A stretch of DNA of 64,000 nucleotides from Nostoc sp. FACHB-280 (GCF_014697615.1 NZ_JACJSD010000001.1:248001-312000); one strand, 5' to 3'. Positions 1 to 9,403 are shown, counted from the stretch's first letter. The notes: generated by a model from the letters alone, not told the origin. Made by a program: numbers and translations.

Positions 1-1
1 A

Positions 2-1483
2 ATGGGGATTGGAATTGCAGATATCCAAGCAAAAATAGTAGATGTGAATCCCAGGCTATCTCAAATGTTGGGATACAGCCGGGAAGAAATTTATGGAAAG
101 TATTTTATCGATTATATTGCGCCCCAGAAAGGAGATTTAGAGCTATATAAACAACTAGTAGCAGGAATACGCGATCGCATTGAAATAGAAAAACACTTCC
201 GCCACAAAAATGGTCAGTTAGTGTGGACTAAACTCTCAATTTCCATGATTCCAGGGAGTAATGGAACACCAGAGTTTTTCTTGGCAATTATTGAAGATAT
301 TACAGAACGCAAACAAACAGAGTTAAAGCTGCGTGCATCTCAAGCAGCCGCAGAAGCGGGTAATCGCGCCAAAAACGAATTTTTAGCAACAATGAGCCAT
401 GAACTGCGAACTCCCTTAAATGCCATTATGGGCTTATCGCAGTTATTACAACAAGAAATGGTTGGTGCTTTAAATGAGAAACAACAAGAATATGTTAGTT
501 GTATATATAGTAGCGGCGAACATTTATTAGCAATCATCAACGACATTCTAGATTTATCAAAAGTAGAATCAGGTAAAGAAGAATTACATTTATCAACGGT
601 ATCTGTATTAGACTTATGTAATTATGCCCTTTCGACAGTCAGTGATCAAGCTCAAGAAAAAGGGTTAAAACTGATCAGCGAAATTGACCCACAGGCAGAA
701 ATTTGTCGAGTTGATATTCGGCGCTGCAAACAAATGCTAATTAACTTAATGACCAATGCAATTAAATTTACACCAACAGGTCAGGTAAGTTTAGAAATTA
801 AAAAAGTTCCTGAAGGTATTAAATTTACTGTTGCTGATACTGGTATTGGTATAGATAATAGTCAATTTCATCTGCTTTTTGAACCATTTAAACAGCTAGA
901 TAGTCAATTAAATCGTCAGTATGAAGGTACAGGCTTAGGACTAGCCTTAACACGTAAATTAGCACGCTTGCATGGTGGAGATGTCACTGTCGAATCAAAA
1001 TTAGGAGAAGGTAGCCGCTTTACCTTATTTATTCCAGAACAAGTAGATTTAATCACAGAAATAAATCTGAGCCAAGAAGATACTCATGAACTTTCTTCGT
1101 TAGCAGATCAAGTAGTGCAGAAACGCATTTTAATTGCTGAAGCAGAAGAAAATATCGGGATATTTTTACAAGATTATCTCCAAATTCTTGGCTACCAAGT
1201 AGAATGGATAAATCATCAAGATAAAGTTTTAGCAACTATTAAAAATTTTCAGCCAAGTTTACTTTTACTAGATACACAATTTTTAGCAAATAACAATATA
1301 AGACTACTACAAGCATTGCAGGCAGAATCTGAATTGCTCAATATGGCTGTAGTATTTATGGGTGTTCCAAAAAATGATTGCCCAGAATTAAATAATCTAC
1401 AACTAGAAAAGTATGACTATCTTGTGAAGCCAATTCGGATAGTGCAGTTGGAATCAATTTTGCTGCACTATTTAGGCGATTGA
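2..1483 (+). CDS. PAS hybrid sensor histidine kinase (5' end missing)
   Basis: Two-component sensor kinase; the start lies outside the window, so the first residues seen are internal. A PAS domain (about residues 1-105, ending in the typical DITERK linker) is followed by a HisKA dimerisation domain with the phospho-accepting His near residue 133 in MSHELRTPLN. The HATPase domain has an N box (NLMTNAIKF), DTGIGID and GTGLGLAL. A C-terminal receiver-like domain (from about 375) keeps the phosphorylatable Asp (LLLLDT) and the Lys (VKP). Its acidic pocket is Glu-rich (AEAEEN) where most receivers carry Asp pairs, so its phosphorylation chemistry may differ. The signal sensed cannot be told from this fragment. 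Family assignment is secure. Confidence 0.93.
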   Translation: MGIGIADIQAKIVDVNPRLSQMLGYSREEIYGKYFIDYIAPQKGDLELYKQLVAGIRDRIEIEKHFRHKNGQLVWTKLSISMIPGSNGTPEFFLAIIEDITERKQTELKLRASQAAAEAGNRAKNEFLATMSHELRTPLNAIMGLSQLLQQEMVGALNEKQQEYVSCIYSSGEHLLAIINDILDLSKVESGKEELHLSTVSVLDLCNYALSTVSDQAQEKGLKLISEIDPQAEICRVDIRRCKQMLINLMTNAIKFTPTGQVSLEIKKVPEGIKFTVADTGIGIDNSQFHLLFEPFKQLDSQLNRQYEGTGLGLALTRKLARLHGGDVTVESKLGEGSRFTLFIPEQVDLITEINLSQEDTHELSSLADQVVQKRILIAEAEENIGIFLQDYLQILGYQVEWINHQDKVLATIKNFQPSLLLLDTQFLANNNIRLLQALQAESELLNMAVVFMGVPKNDCPELNNLQLEKYDYLVKPIRIVQLESILLHYLGD

Positions 1484-1869
1484 GGCGATTGTGATTTATC
1501 TATCTTTTGCGCTTTGTCATTACCAATCATCAGGAACAACCTTGAGGAATGGCGATTGAATTGACATGATGAAAAAATATTCAAACTCAATGTCTAAAAT
1601 TTCACAGTAAAATTATACTCAATCTGTCCATAATAAATTGCTCAGTGTAGCCTAAAAACAGACTGTTTTTAGCTTTTTAGGACATAAAGCTTGCTATAGC
1701 TACTATTTAAGCACTGGGTGTAGTCCGTAGATTAAATTGCTGGTTGCTAAAAAGACGTTTCTAACCTCAGTGTGAGGATCATAGAAACTATTGACTCTTA
1801 GCTAGGGAATAAATGAAAAATTGCTACTGACAATCCACTGAGTGAGCGAAGTAAACTAGAAGGAATCTT
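1484..1869. other. Intergenic region with a perfect 10-bp inverted repeat
   Basis: I see no gene here. Positions 1652-1661 (CTAAAAACAG) and 1663-1672 form a perfect inverted repeat around one central base. It could act as a hairpin ending the kinase transcript or as a dimeric protein site; it lacks a clear T-run straight after the stem. Confidence 0.5.
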
Positions 1870-2847
1870 ATGACTCCTTTGGTACAAAACCAACCTATGT
1901 CGCTAAAAATAGATCGTGGATTGTTTAAATATGACTTTATAGATCATCACGCAGTCTTGTGCGTTACCGTGGATGCGGACGTAAAAGACATTCGGAAGCG
2001 TTATCTACAAATTGCGCGGCGGTTGCATCCCGACAGTAATGCTTCCGCTACGCCTGGAGAAAAAAAGTTAGCTAGTGAATTATTGTCGAAGTTGGTGAAC
2101 CCAGCTTATGAAACACTCTCTAACGATCGCACCCGCACAGAATATATGGTAATTTTGTCCCAAATGGGTAAGCGTTTGGTACAAGAGTCAAGCTCGATCG
2201 AGCTTACCACTGATTTAGCTAGACAATTGGCGGCTGCGCCCAATATTGATCATTCCTATAAAACTGCGATCGCTAAAATTGCTGCAACTCAATTCACTTC
2301 CTTACAGCAAGTAATCCCTATCGTTGCTCAAATTAGCGAGTTGAACTTGGTTTATTTAATGCGGAGTGCTGGTAAAGCGTTCTCTAATCAAGCAACTGCA
2401 ACTAAATCTCCCCCACCAACGGCTAACACAGCCCCAAATACAGCTGCTGCACCCCCACCACCAGCGCCCCCCAAAGAAGACGCAGCCGTAGAACAATATA
2501 TTCGGCGGGCGCAAACTTTAATTGAGAAAAACCAATTTGCTCAAGCGAAAGTTGAATTGCAAGACGCGCTGAAACTGGCTCCCAAGAGTAGCCGCTGTCA
2601 TAGTTTGATTGGCTTGGTTTATTTAAAGCAAAATCAACTCAAAATGGCCAAGATTCATTTTGACAATGCTTTAAAATTAGACCCGAATGACCAAACAGCG
2701 AGCGCATGGAAACCTAAAATAGATAAAGCTTTGGGTCAACAATCCGGTGGTTCTAAAGCAACTCCATCTGCCAAAACTGGGACACAACCAGATAAATCAG
2801 GAGGTGGAGGTTTATTTGGCGGTTTGTTTGGTGGGAATAAAAAATAA
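1870..2847 (+). CDS. DnaJ-domain protein with TPR repeats
   Basis: Probable Hsp70 co-chaperone-like protein. A J-domain-like segment at about residues 25-100 holds the HPD signature (RRLHPDSN). A Pro/Ala-rich linker (about 175-205) leads to a TPR pair (about 210-285), and the tail is Gly-rich (GGGLFGGLFGG). The stop overlaps the hisZ start as TAATG, so the two are probably translated together. Such DnaJ-TPR proteins are common in cyanobacteria, but the client and the link to histidine synthesis are unknown. The start is preceded by GAAGGAATCTT, a plausible ribosome-binding site. Confidence 0.85.
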   Translation: MTPLVQNQPMSLKIDRGLFKYDFIDHHAVLCVTVDADVKDIRKRYLQIARRLHPDSNASATPGEKKLASELLSKLVNPAYETLSNDRTRTEYMVILSQMGKRLVQESSSIELTTDLARQLAAAPNIDHSYKTAIAKIAATQFTSLQQVIPIVAQISELNLVYLMRSAGKAFSNQATATKSPPPTANTAPNTAAAPPPPAPPKEDAAVEQYIRRAQTLIEKNQFAQAKVELQDALKLAPKSSRCHSLIGLVYLKQNQLKMAKIHFDNALKLDPNDQTASAWKPKIDKALGQQSGGSKATPSAKTGTQPDKSGGGGLFGGLFGGNKK

Positions 2848-4061
2848 TGGTGTATCAACCAGCAGCGGGAGCAAGGGATTTATTACCTTTAGATGTAGCT
2901 CAAAAACGCTGGATTGAAGATAGGTTACAACAAGTGTTCCATCGTTGGGGATATCACAAGATTATTACCTCAACGCTGGAACGGATGGACACTTTGATGG
3001 CGGGGGAAGCAATTCAACGCCAGATGGTGATTCAACTGCAAAATTCTGAAGATGAAGAACTAGGGTTGCGTCCAGAATTGACAGCTTCGATTGCGCGTGC
3101 TGTAGTGTCGCGTATGGAAGGTGTCACTTATCCGCAACGACTTTATTATCATGCCAATGTCTTCCGGCGAATTTGGGAAAATCGCCACAATCGTCAGCAA
3201 GAGTTTTATCAAGCTGGTGTGGAACTTTTAGGTGTTGGCGGACTGCGGGCTAATGCTGAAGTGCTGCTGTTGGTGGGTGATTGTTTAGACGGGCTGGGTT
3301 TGCGAGATTGGCAAATAGTTTTAGGCGAAGCGGGAATTACTCGCTCGCTTTTACAGGCTTTTCCGGCTAATTTACAAGCAAAAGTACGTCAAGCGATCGC
3401 TCACCTTGACCGCGTGACTATCGATACTTTGCCCTTGAGTGAGGATTTACGCGATCGCGCCAGAATCATGCTCGACCTGCGGGGTAAAAGTCAAGATGTA
3501 TTACAAAAAGTCAGTAGTCTGGGTTTGGATGCAGAACAGCAAGCAGCTGTCAATAACCTGAAATCGCTGGTAGAGTTACTGGAATCAGAAAGAAAGTTTC
3601 CCATCATCTTGGATCTGAGTTTGATCCAAACCATTGACTATTACACAGGTATTGTCTTTGAAATTGTCCACAACCGCGATCATCCAGCCACAGTTTTAGG
3701 GCGGGGTGGTCGCTATGACCAACTTTTAGGACTGTATCATCCCCAAGGCGAAAACATCCCCGGAATTGGTTTTGTCCTCAATATTGAGGATGTATACCAA
3801 GTTCTGCTATCGAGCCAGCAATTACCCCAAGATATCCCTGCTAGTAACTGGTTAGTAGTACCAGAAACCGCAAGTGCAGAAGCCGCGGCTTTTGCTTATG
3901 CTCAAAAACTCCGAGATTCTACTCACTTAGTCATAGTGGAAATGGAACTAGGGGGAAGAGATGCACAAGCTATTCGTCAGTATGCCAGCGATCGCCGAAT
4001 TGCTCAAATCGCTTGGATTAAAGCCGATGGCTCACCCACAATAGAAAGTATTAGTCAATAA
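2847..4061 (+). CDS. hisZ: ATP phosphoribosyltransferase regulatory subunit HisZ
   Basis: HisZ is a histidyl-tRNA-synthetase-like protein that pairs with the short HisG to catalyse and regulate the first step of histidine biosynthesis (ATP plus PRPP to phosphoribosyl-ATP). The 404-residue protein has the class II aaRS-like catalytic fold from GARDLLPLD, through the LRPELTASIARAV and YYTGIVFEIVH segments, and a short C-terminal region instead of the full anticodon-binding domain. This length and architecture separate it from HisRS. It shares one base with the stop of the upstream DnaJ-TPR gene. hisG is not in the window. Regulation was not visible in the sequence. Confidence 0.93.
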   Translation: MVYQPAAGARDLLPLDVAQKRWIEDRLQQVFHRWGYHKIITSTLERMDTLMAGEAIQRQMVIQLQNSEDEELGLRPELTASIARAVVSRMEGVTYPQRLYYHANVFRRIWENRHNRQQEFYQAGVELLGVGGLRANAEVLLLVGDCLDGLGLRDWQIVLGEAGITRSLLQAFPANLQAKVRQAIAHLDRVTIDTLPLSEDLRDRARIMLDLRGKSQDVLQKVSSLGLDAEQQAAVNNLKSLVELLESERKFPIILDLSLIQTIDYYTGIVFEIVHNRDHPATVLGRGGRYDQLLGLYHPQGENIPGIGFVLNIEDVYQVLLSSQQLPQDIPASNWLVVPETASAEAAAFAYAQKLRDSTHLVIVEMELGGRDAQAIRQYASDRRIAQIAWIKADGSPTIESISQ

Positions 4062-4146
4062 TCATTTGTCATTTGTAAATAAAAATAACTAATGACCAAT
4101 GACCAATAACCATTGACTTGATCACTAAAGAGAGGGAATCTATCAA

Positions 4147-4374
4147 ATGCCACATTCAATTGTGACTGATGTTTGTGAAGGTGTTGCCGATTGTGTGGAT
4201 GCTTGTCCTGTAGCCTGCATCCATCCAGGGCCAGGCAAAAATGTGCAAGGAACTGATTGGTACTGGATTGACTTTTCTACCTGTATTGATTGTGGAATAT
4301 GTTTCCAAGTATGCCCCGTCACAGGTGCGATCGTTCAAGAAGAACGACCCGATTTGCAGAAAACACCTAGCTAG
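4147..4374 (+). CDS. Small 4Fe-4S ferredoxin
   Basis: A 75-residue soluble ferredoxin-like electron carrier. The N-terminal half has cysteines in DVCEGVADC and VDACPVACIH, and the C-terminal half has a classic CxxCxxCxxxCP motif (CIDCGICFQVCPV). This pattern supports two clusters; whether one is 3Fe-4S cannot be told from sequence. An AGAGAGGG stretch lies just upstream of ATG as ribosome-binding site. It stands alone between hisZ and the PEP-CTERM gene, so its redox partner is unknown. Family assignment is strong, function general. Confidence 0.9.
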   Translation: MPHSIVTDVCEGVADCVDACPVACIHPGPGKNVQGTDWYWIDFSTCIDCGICFQVCPVTGAIVQEERPDLQKTPS

Positions 4375-4646
4375 AGTTCCGTAGAACTTACGCAAAAAAA
4401 CTAAAGTTTGAGAACAGGGTGTAGGAGTGTAGGTGTACAGAACCTTTACACTCTCACACCCTTCTCGATTTACTGTCTAGCAAACTCTTAAGTACTTAAG
4501 GCTTACGTATAAAAAATTTATATAATTTTGATATCTTCTTAATCACATCTGATAAACTTTCTAGTTAATTACCTCAGTTAGCATCCTCAGCTAAATCTGA
4601 CAGATAAGTGATATTTGTATTTCTCTGAAAAAAGATATTAAAATTC

Positions 4647-5396
4647 ATGAAACAACTAAGTAGTTTTCCTAGTGTTAATTTTTTAACGTCTAGTATAGCT
4701 ACGTTAGCTATTAGCTTGATTTCAAGTCAAAGTGCAACAGCCGCAACGATCGCGCTTGGCTTTACTAAGCTAACAGGGGTCACAGGTGGTTCTCCTGCAA
4801 CCACCGCCGTTCTAAGGGCGGAAATTCCGGCAATTAGCTTTGGTGAGATTGCTTCTATTGTAATTAAAGATATTAGTGATAGTACTGCTGGCTCTCCGGG
4901 TAATGTTACTGGTTTTGATTTAGATGGCATTAAGCTGAGTTACGTTGCTGTTGACAGCGCCGTCGCAGCCAGAAACATTTCCGCAGCAGATTTATTAGAT
5001 GTTTTTGATTTTAGTCCTACCGGAACTATCTTCACCCCTGGAAGCCAGCGTTCGCCTACATCGCCAGAATTGTTTGGGACTACAGGTGGTAATGTCAATC
5101 ATGCGGTGGCTACATTGGGAAATTTTGATGCTAACGCCACTACTGACCCTAAAAGAATTTTTGGGTTTTTCAGCTTGGGAAATCATGGTCAAGTTGAATT
5201 TAAATTCAAAAGTCCTGTTACTACCACTAGTCCGCTATATCTTTACATCGGTGAAGTTGGCGACAATGGTGAGTTAGCAAGTGGGGAAGTAATTATCTCA
5301 CAACCAGCACCTCCTGTTCCGGAACCGAGTGGTCTAGCTGTATTATCTTTGGCAGGGATATTTTTGGCAGTACGTCACCGTCGCAAAAATGGATAG
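4647..5396 (+). CDS. PEP-CTERM sorting-domain exported protein
   Basis: A 249-residue exported protein. It has an N-terminal signal peptide (hydrophobic LATLAISLISS, cleavage plausible after ATA near residue 33), a Gly/Ser/Thr-rich beta-type central region, and a C-terminal PEP-CTERM signal: VPEPSG, a hydrophobic helix (LAVLSLAGIFLAV) and a basic tail (RHRRKNG). In other bacteria this signal is handled by exosortase during export of extracellular-matrix proteins; no exosortase gene is in the window. The central region matches no family I recognise, so the role at the cell surface is open. Confidence 0.85.
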   Translation: MKQLSSFPSVNFLTSSIATLAISLISSQSATAATIALGFTKLTGVTGGSPATTAVLRAEIPAISFGEIASIVIKDISDSTAGSPGNVTGFDLDGIKLSYVAVDSAVAARNISAADLLDVFDFSPTGTIFTPGSQRSPTSPELFGTTGGNVNHAVATLGNFDANATTDPKRIFGFFSLGNHGQVEFKFKSPVTTTSPLYLYIGEVGDNGELASGEVIISQPAPPVPEPSGLAVLSLAGIFLAVRHRRKNG

Positions 5397-5402
5397 GTGA
5401 TA

Positions 5403-5431
5403 GGTTACAGGTTACAGGTTACAGGTTACAG
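5403..5431. repeat. Heptanucleotide tandem repeat, GGTTACA x4
   Basis: Four perfect head-to-tail copies of GGTTACA follow the PEP-CTERM gene. Short tandemly repeated heptamers of this kind are a hallmark of Nostocales genomes. The rest of the 5397-5708 gap, including an AT-rich stretch with a GCGATCGC site at about 5669, holds nothing else I recognise. Confidence 0.9.
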
Positions 5432-5708
5432 TCCCGCTTCGGAATTTATTTAGAGTCTCATAGTACAAGTCCGCTAAAGAGGACACAAAGAGAAATTGAT
5501 TCCAGTCTCCTGAAGTAGACTTTGGCTATGAGTCTGGAACTTTAGTTCTAGGTGGGGATGGCTTGGACATGAAAATTTTCGACTTGTGTGTACACCTTAG
5601 CCGACAAAGAGAAGGTTTGGGAGAGAGGTCAAAACGTTATTTTGCAAACTCAAGTTAAAATTTACGCGATCGCGTAGCATCATAAAATTCAATTAATTCA
5701 AGGATTGT

Positions 5709-6452
5709 ATGTCAGGTTCAGTTGATCACTCTGCCCCAATACTCGAAGTTACAAATGTCCATGCTGGTTACATCAAAGATGTAGATATTTTGCAAGGTGT
5801 GAATTTTCGGGTAGAAGTTGGAGAATTGGTGACAGTAATTGGCCCCAACGGTGCGGGAAAGTCCACCTTGGCAAAAACTATTTTTGGTCTGTTAACACCC
5901 CATACAGGCACAATTACCTTTAAGGGCGAGAATATTGCTGGACTAAAGTCAAATCAAATTGTCAAGAAAGGCTTGTCCTATGTACCCCAAATTGCTAATG
6001 TTTTTCCTTCTTTGAGTGTGGAAGAAAATTTAGAAATGGGGGCGTTTGTGAGTAATGCACCTCTGAAGCCTGTAAAAGATAAAATATTTGCAATGTTTCC
6101 CAAATTGAGCGATCGCCGCAAGCAACGGGCTGGTACACTCTCTGGAGGAGAACGGCAAATGCTGGCAATGGGTAAAGCTTTGATGTTAGAACCCAGTTTA
6201 TTACTGTTGGATGAACCTTCGGCAGCTTTATCTCCAATTCTTGTCACCCAAGTATTTGAGCAGATTAAACAAATTAATCAAAGTGGTACTGCGATCGTAC
6301 TGGTAGAACAAAATGCGCGTAAAGCCCTAGAAATGGCACATCGCGGTTATGTATTGGAATCTGGGCGAGATGCGATTTCTGGCCCTGGTCAAGAATTATT
6401 AACAGATCCAAAAGTGGGCGAATTGTATTTAGGTGCTGGAAAAGGGCATTAA
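5709..6452 (+). CDS. LivF-type ABC transporter ATP-binding protein
   Basis: Cytoplasmic ATPase of an amino-acid or amide importer of the hydrophobic amino acid transporter family. It has Walker A (GPNGAGKST), a Q-loop region (YVPQ), the ABC signature (LSGGERQML), Walker B (LLLLDEPSAAL) and VEQNARKAL after it; the final residues resemble LivF (VGELYLGAGKGH). The permeases, LivG-like ATPase and binding protein are not adjacent. Orphan livF-like genes are known in filamentous cyanobacteria, where Nat-system subunits are scattered, so this could be natE-like. Substrate is not determinable here. Confidence 0.88.
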   Translation: MSGSVDHSAPILEVTNVHAGYIKDVDILQGVNFRVEVGELVTVIGPNGAGKSTLAKTIFGLLTPHTGTITFKGENIAGLKSNQIVKKGLSYVPQIANVFPSLSVEENLEMGAFVSNAPLKPVKDKIFAMFPKLSDRRKQRAGTLSGGERQMLAMGKALMLEPSLLLLDEPSAALSPILVTQVFEQIKQINQSGTAIVLVEQNARKALEMAHRGYVLESGRDAISGPGQELLTDPKVGELYLGAGKGH

Positions 6453-6512
6453 AGTCTGAAGTCTGAAGTCTTGGTTGTTAATATGTCGTATTATTCAATA
6501 TAATCCTATCGC

Positions 6513-6962
6513 CTAGCTTTCTCTTGGATCTTGACTAGGGGGATGTAAACCTGCTTTAACCCAAAAACTCCGCGCACATTGAATCGAGTCATCTTCTGGA
6601 TAGCGATCGTCGTTCATATCAAGTCGCTTGCAGGTTGCTCTACCGATAGGGGTAACTCCAATAATTGTCCTACCATCTGCTGACCAAAAGAAATGCTCTG
6701 ACCAAATTTGTTGACGAGGATTAAATAAGGGTACTACTGCGTTAGTCTATAAGTCATATCCCGCGACAAAGTTGTAGCGACGCTCATTACAACGACGACA
6801 AGCCAAGGCTAAATTATTAAGTTCATCAGAACCACCGATAGACTTTGGTATCAAATGGTCTACTGTAAATCTTGTTGTGGAAATGCGTTCTGGAGAATGG
6901 CAATACTCGCACAGATAGTTGGCACGTTTTCGGACAATTTCTTTAGTAGCATCATCAATCAT
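6513..6962 (-). pseudogene. HNH endonuclease gene interrupted by an in-frame amber codon
   Basis: The first 71 codons encode a complete HNH core: CEYC, then the DHLIPKSIGG segment, NNLALACRRC and NERR, as in small McrA-like nucleases. An amber TAG (6747-6749) follows GYDL. The same frame then stays open for 77 more codons, ending at 6513-6515, and that part still reads like the family's usual C-terminal extension (VVPLFNPR, WSEHFFWSADG, MNDDRYPEDD). One point change therefore separates it from a full 149-residue protein. It may be a recent pseudogene, a functional short form (the zinc-binding core is intact), or a sequencing error. The upstream small gene overlaps its start by eight bases. 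Confidence 0.8.
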
Positions 6963-7194
6963 TGTTCTGAGCTACCAGCATTGCATTGATATGGGTAAAA
7001 ATTCTATCTAGTTCGCCAATTTCTTCAAGTTCGATAACTTCTTCTGGAGTTAGTAAATCAGCTTTTTTGCGTTCTAGAAGTTCTTCCATCCGTGCTTGCA
7101 GTTCATCATTAAATTTGAATAGGTTAAATTTATCCAGCTTTTCTATTCTGATACTGCTAATCAAGGATGAAGGTCTAGCAATTACAGTTGTCAT
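6955..7194 (-). CDS. Small hypothetical protein paired with HNH gene
   Basis: A 79-residue acidic helical protein (TPEEVIELEEIGELDRIF) of no family I can name. It overlaps the HNH gene by eight bases and precedes it, so the two form one transcription unit. I recall similar small genes in front of HNH genes in other cyanobacteria, which would suit an accessory or antitoxin-like partner, but nothing in the sequence proves this. There is no signal peptide or membrane segment. Confidence 0.65.
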   Translation of the reverse strand: MTTVIARPSSLISSIRIEKLDKFNLFKFNDELQARMEELLERKKADLLTPEEVIELEEIGELDRIFTHINAMLVAQNND

Positions 7195-7294
7195 AGTCAG
7201 GGCGATGTAATTTATCGATGTATGCTTTTATTTTAGTGGTTTGGTTGTAGGTAATTTTTATTATCGGGCTGTTGTTTGTTCAACGTTTGTCGTT

Positions 7295-7501
7295 TCATAC
7301 TTTCCTCAATATAAAAGGTTGGGTGGGGCGATAGCGAAACCCAACAAAGTCTTGAGGATGTTGGGTTAGCCTGCGGGAAGCCGCTTTGCATCTACGTTTT
7401 TCAACCCAACTTAGGTAAGTCAGAGTAATCCCATCTTCGCCTAATTGTCTCTCGATTGTGTAGCGATCGCCAAATAAGTGCTGCCCTGGATTCCACGCCA
7501 T
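7295..7501 (-). pseudogene. N-terminal stub of a Ser/Thr protein kinase
   Basis: Residues 1-30 match the start of cyanobacterial Hanks-type kinases (MAWNPGQHLFGDRYTIERQL, then a glycine-loop-like LGEDGITLTYL). The loop has lost a glycine (usual LGEGG.G). After TYL the reading frame runs into a dispersed repeat element and encodes only its translation (SWVEKRRCKAASR onward). The catalytic Lys, HRD and DFG motifs are all missing, so this is a remnant of a kinase gene. Confidence 0.8.
7315..7414. repeat. Dispersed repeat element with CAACCCAAC ends
   Basis: A roughly 100-bp element with inverted ends (AAGGTTGGGT at the left, CAACCCAACTT at the right) and inner AACCCAACA copies. It breaks the kinase stub exactly after TYL. 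A relative of the same family lies at 58880-58955. Miniature elements of this type are frequent in Nostocales intergenic DNA; I see no transposase. Confidence 0.7.
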
Positions 7502-7635
7502 TGGTCAAGACCGTAATTTTACATACATTTTATTTTGGCACAGGCAATACTCTGTTTTTGCTGTATTGTATAAAGGGAAAATATTATAAATATCTTTACG
7601 ATGTGCAAATGTTTGAAAAAACAAAATCTAAATAA

Positions 7636-9255
7636 ATGCAAATATCTCAAAAATGGTTTACTCAAAAAGCTCATCAATCAGTGCTTTTTTTGTTGGTTGG
7701 AGGATTATTATTTAGAGCCATAATTGCTTTTTGGCTTTACCCTACCTTTGATGAAGCATATTACTATATTTACAGTTTACATCTCGACTGGAGCTATTTT
7801 GATCATCCGGCTATAGTCGCCCTCACGACTGGTTTTGGAACTTGGTTAACGGGAGAAGTTTCACAATTTACCATTCGTTTAGGCGCGATACTTTGCTATA
7901 CAGGTAGTTTGATATTTTTATATTTAACTAGTCAAAGAATATTTTCTGTCAAGGCGGCTGTGTTTACTTTGGTTATTGCTACTATCAGCCCCATTTTTCA
8001 AGTTGGTTTTGGTGTATTGAGTTTACCAGACAGTCCCTTAATCTTGTTTTGGTCGGCTAGTTTATATTGTGCGGTGGCTGAGTTTTTCCGCAGGCCTTTG
8101 TATGTTCCCAGCTACCGTTTAGCCATTTTAGGAATTTTGGTCGGTTTGGCCTGTAATAGTAAATATCATGGGTTTATTTTAGGACTAGGGTTAGTTGGTT
8201 TTTGTCTAACTAGTCCGCCGCATCGGGTTGTAGTGCGATCGCCTTGGGCATGGTTCAGTTTAGGATTATTTATCATCACCATTTCCCCGATTGTGTTCTG
8301 GAATATGCAGCATGATTGGGTATCTTTTAGTTTTCAATCAGCCAGAGCCGTACCTCAAGGTGGCTACAATTTAATAAATGTATTCTTAGTTGCTTTAGTT
8401 CAAGTAGCTTATTTGTTTCCCACCATAGGTTTTCCTCTATGGCATATTAGTTTACAGCCAGTTATTAGAAGAATTCAACAAATTTTGGCGCAAAAATCAT
8501 TAACTTATCAAGATGATTTCTATCCCGCTAAACTCTTAATTTTCTGGCTATCTTTACCTTTAATTTTAGGCTTCACTTTTATTGGAGGATATCGGCAAAT
8601 TTTACCAGCTTGGGCAATGCCGGGATTTTGGGGAATTACTTTATTATTAGGACAGCAAGTCGTAATTTGGGAACAGAAATCATCGCGTTGGGTGCGACGC
8701 TGGCTGTTAGGTTCAGGAATTATGGTTACTAGTATTATGCTGATTTTATTGCTGCAATTAACCATCGGCATATTCCAAAAACCTAGCCAGTATGCTGTAT
8801 TGGGTGGATTTTTACCTGTTAAGAATGACCCTTCCACAGAATTAATTGATGTTCAACAACTACGAGAAAAATTTCGTGAATCTCCAGTTTTGAAAACTGC
8901 ACTGCAAAATTCTAGCTTTATATTTACTAATCGCTATTATGTAGCAGGCCCGCTTGCGATGGCGTTGCAACCTTTAGCACAAATTCCGATTACTTGTTTT
9001 GATATTGGCAATGATAACCGTGGCTTTGCTTTTTGGTCTACGGCGGAACAATGGGTAGGAAAAGACGCGCTATATATTACGACTGCGCCGTTTAATTTGA
9101 GAACAGATTTAATGGCTAGTTATCGCCAACATTTTCGCAGCTTGGAAGAAATTGAACAAATAGTATTGCGTCGGGGTGGAGAGGTTGTGAATATTGTTTA
9201 TGTTTATCAAGCCAAGACCTTGCTGAAACCATATCATCGTACTTATGGGATTTGA
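7636..9255 (+). CDS. GT39/ArnT-like membrane glycosyltransferase
   Basis: A 539-residue integral membrane protein with about ten or eleven hydrophobic helices. It belongs to the PMT/ArnT-like GT-C superfamily, which transfers sugars from polyprenyl-phosphate donors to lipids or proteins on the outer face of the membrane. The first luminal loop carries the acidic motif expected for catalysis (PTFDEAYYY) followed by DWSYFDHP, also typical. A soluble C-terminal part begins at about 420. Donor and acceptor are unknown. It stands alone, and a terminator hairpin follows the stop at about 9364. Confidence 0.87.
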   Translation: MQISQKWFTQKAHQSVLFLLVGGLLFRAIIAFWLYPTFDEAYYYIYSLHLDWSYFDHPAIVALTTGFGTWLTGEVSQFTIRLGAILCYTGSLIFLYLTSQRIFSVKAAVFTLVIATISPIFQVGFGVLSLPDSPLILFWSASLYCAVAEFFRRPLYVPSYRLAILGILVGLACNSKYHGFILGLGLVGFCLTSPPHRVVVRSPWAWFSLGLFIITISPIVFWNMQHDWVSFSFQSARAVPQGGYNLINVFLVALVQVAYLFPTIGFPLWHISLQPVIRRIQQILAQKSLTYQDDFYPAKLLIFWLSLPLILGFTFIGGYRQILPAWAMPGFWGITLLLGQQVVIWEQKSSRWVRRWLLGSGIMVTSIMLILLLQLTIGIFQKPSQYAVLGGFLPVKNDPSTELIDVQQLREKFRESPVLKTALQNSSFIFTNRYYVAGPLAMALQPLAQIPITCFDIGNDNRGFAFWSTAEQWVGKDALYITTAPFNLRTDLMASYRQHFRSLEEIEQIVLRRGGEVVNIVYVYQAKTLLKPYHRTYGI

Positions 9256-9363
9256 CGCAGGATTTACACCCAAAGGTTGTCTTGAGAGATTGGGTTTAAA
9301 GTCAACGCTAATACTGACAACCTTAAGACTTGTGCAGGCGATCGCGCAATACTCATAACAGAG

Positions 9364-9403
9364 AAAGGGGAAGTAATTTATATTACCTCCCCTTTGATTT
9401 TTT
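9364..9403 (+). terminator. Rho-independent terminator after GT39 gene
   Basis: A 14-bp stem with one mismatch (AAAGGGGAAGTAAT / ATTACCTCCCCTTT) with a four-base loop is followed by a T-run on the plus strand (GATTTTTTCT). It ends the rightward transcript just before the convergent moeB-like gene. Confidence 0.8.
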
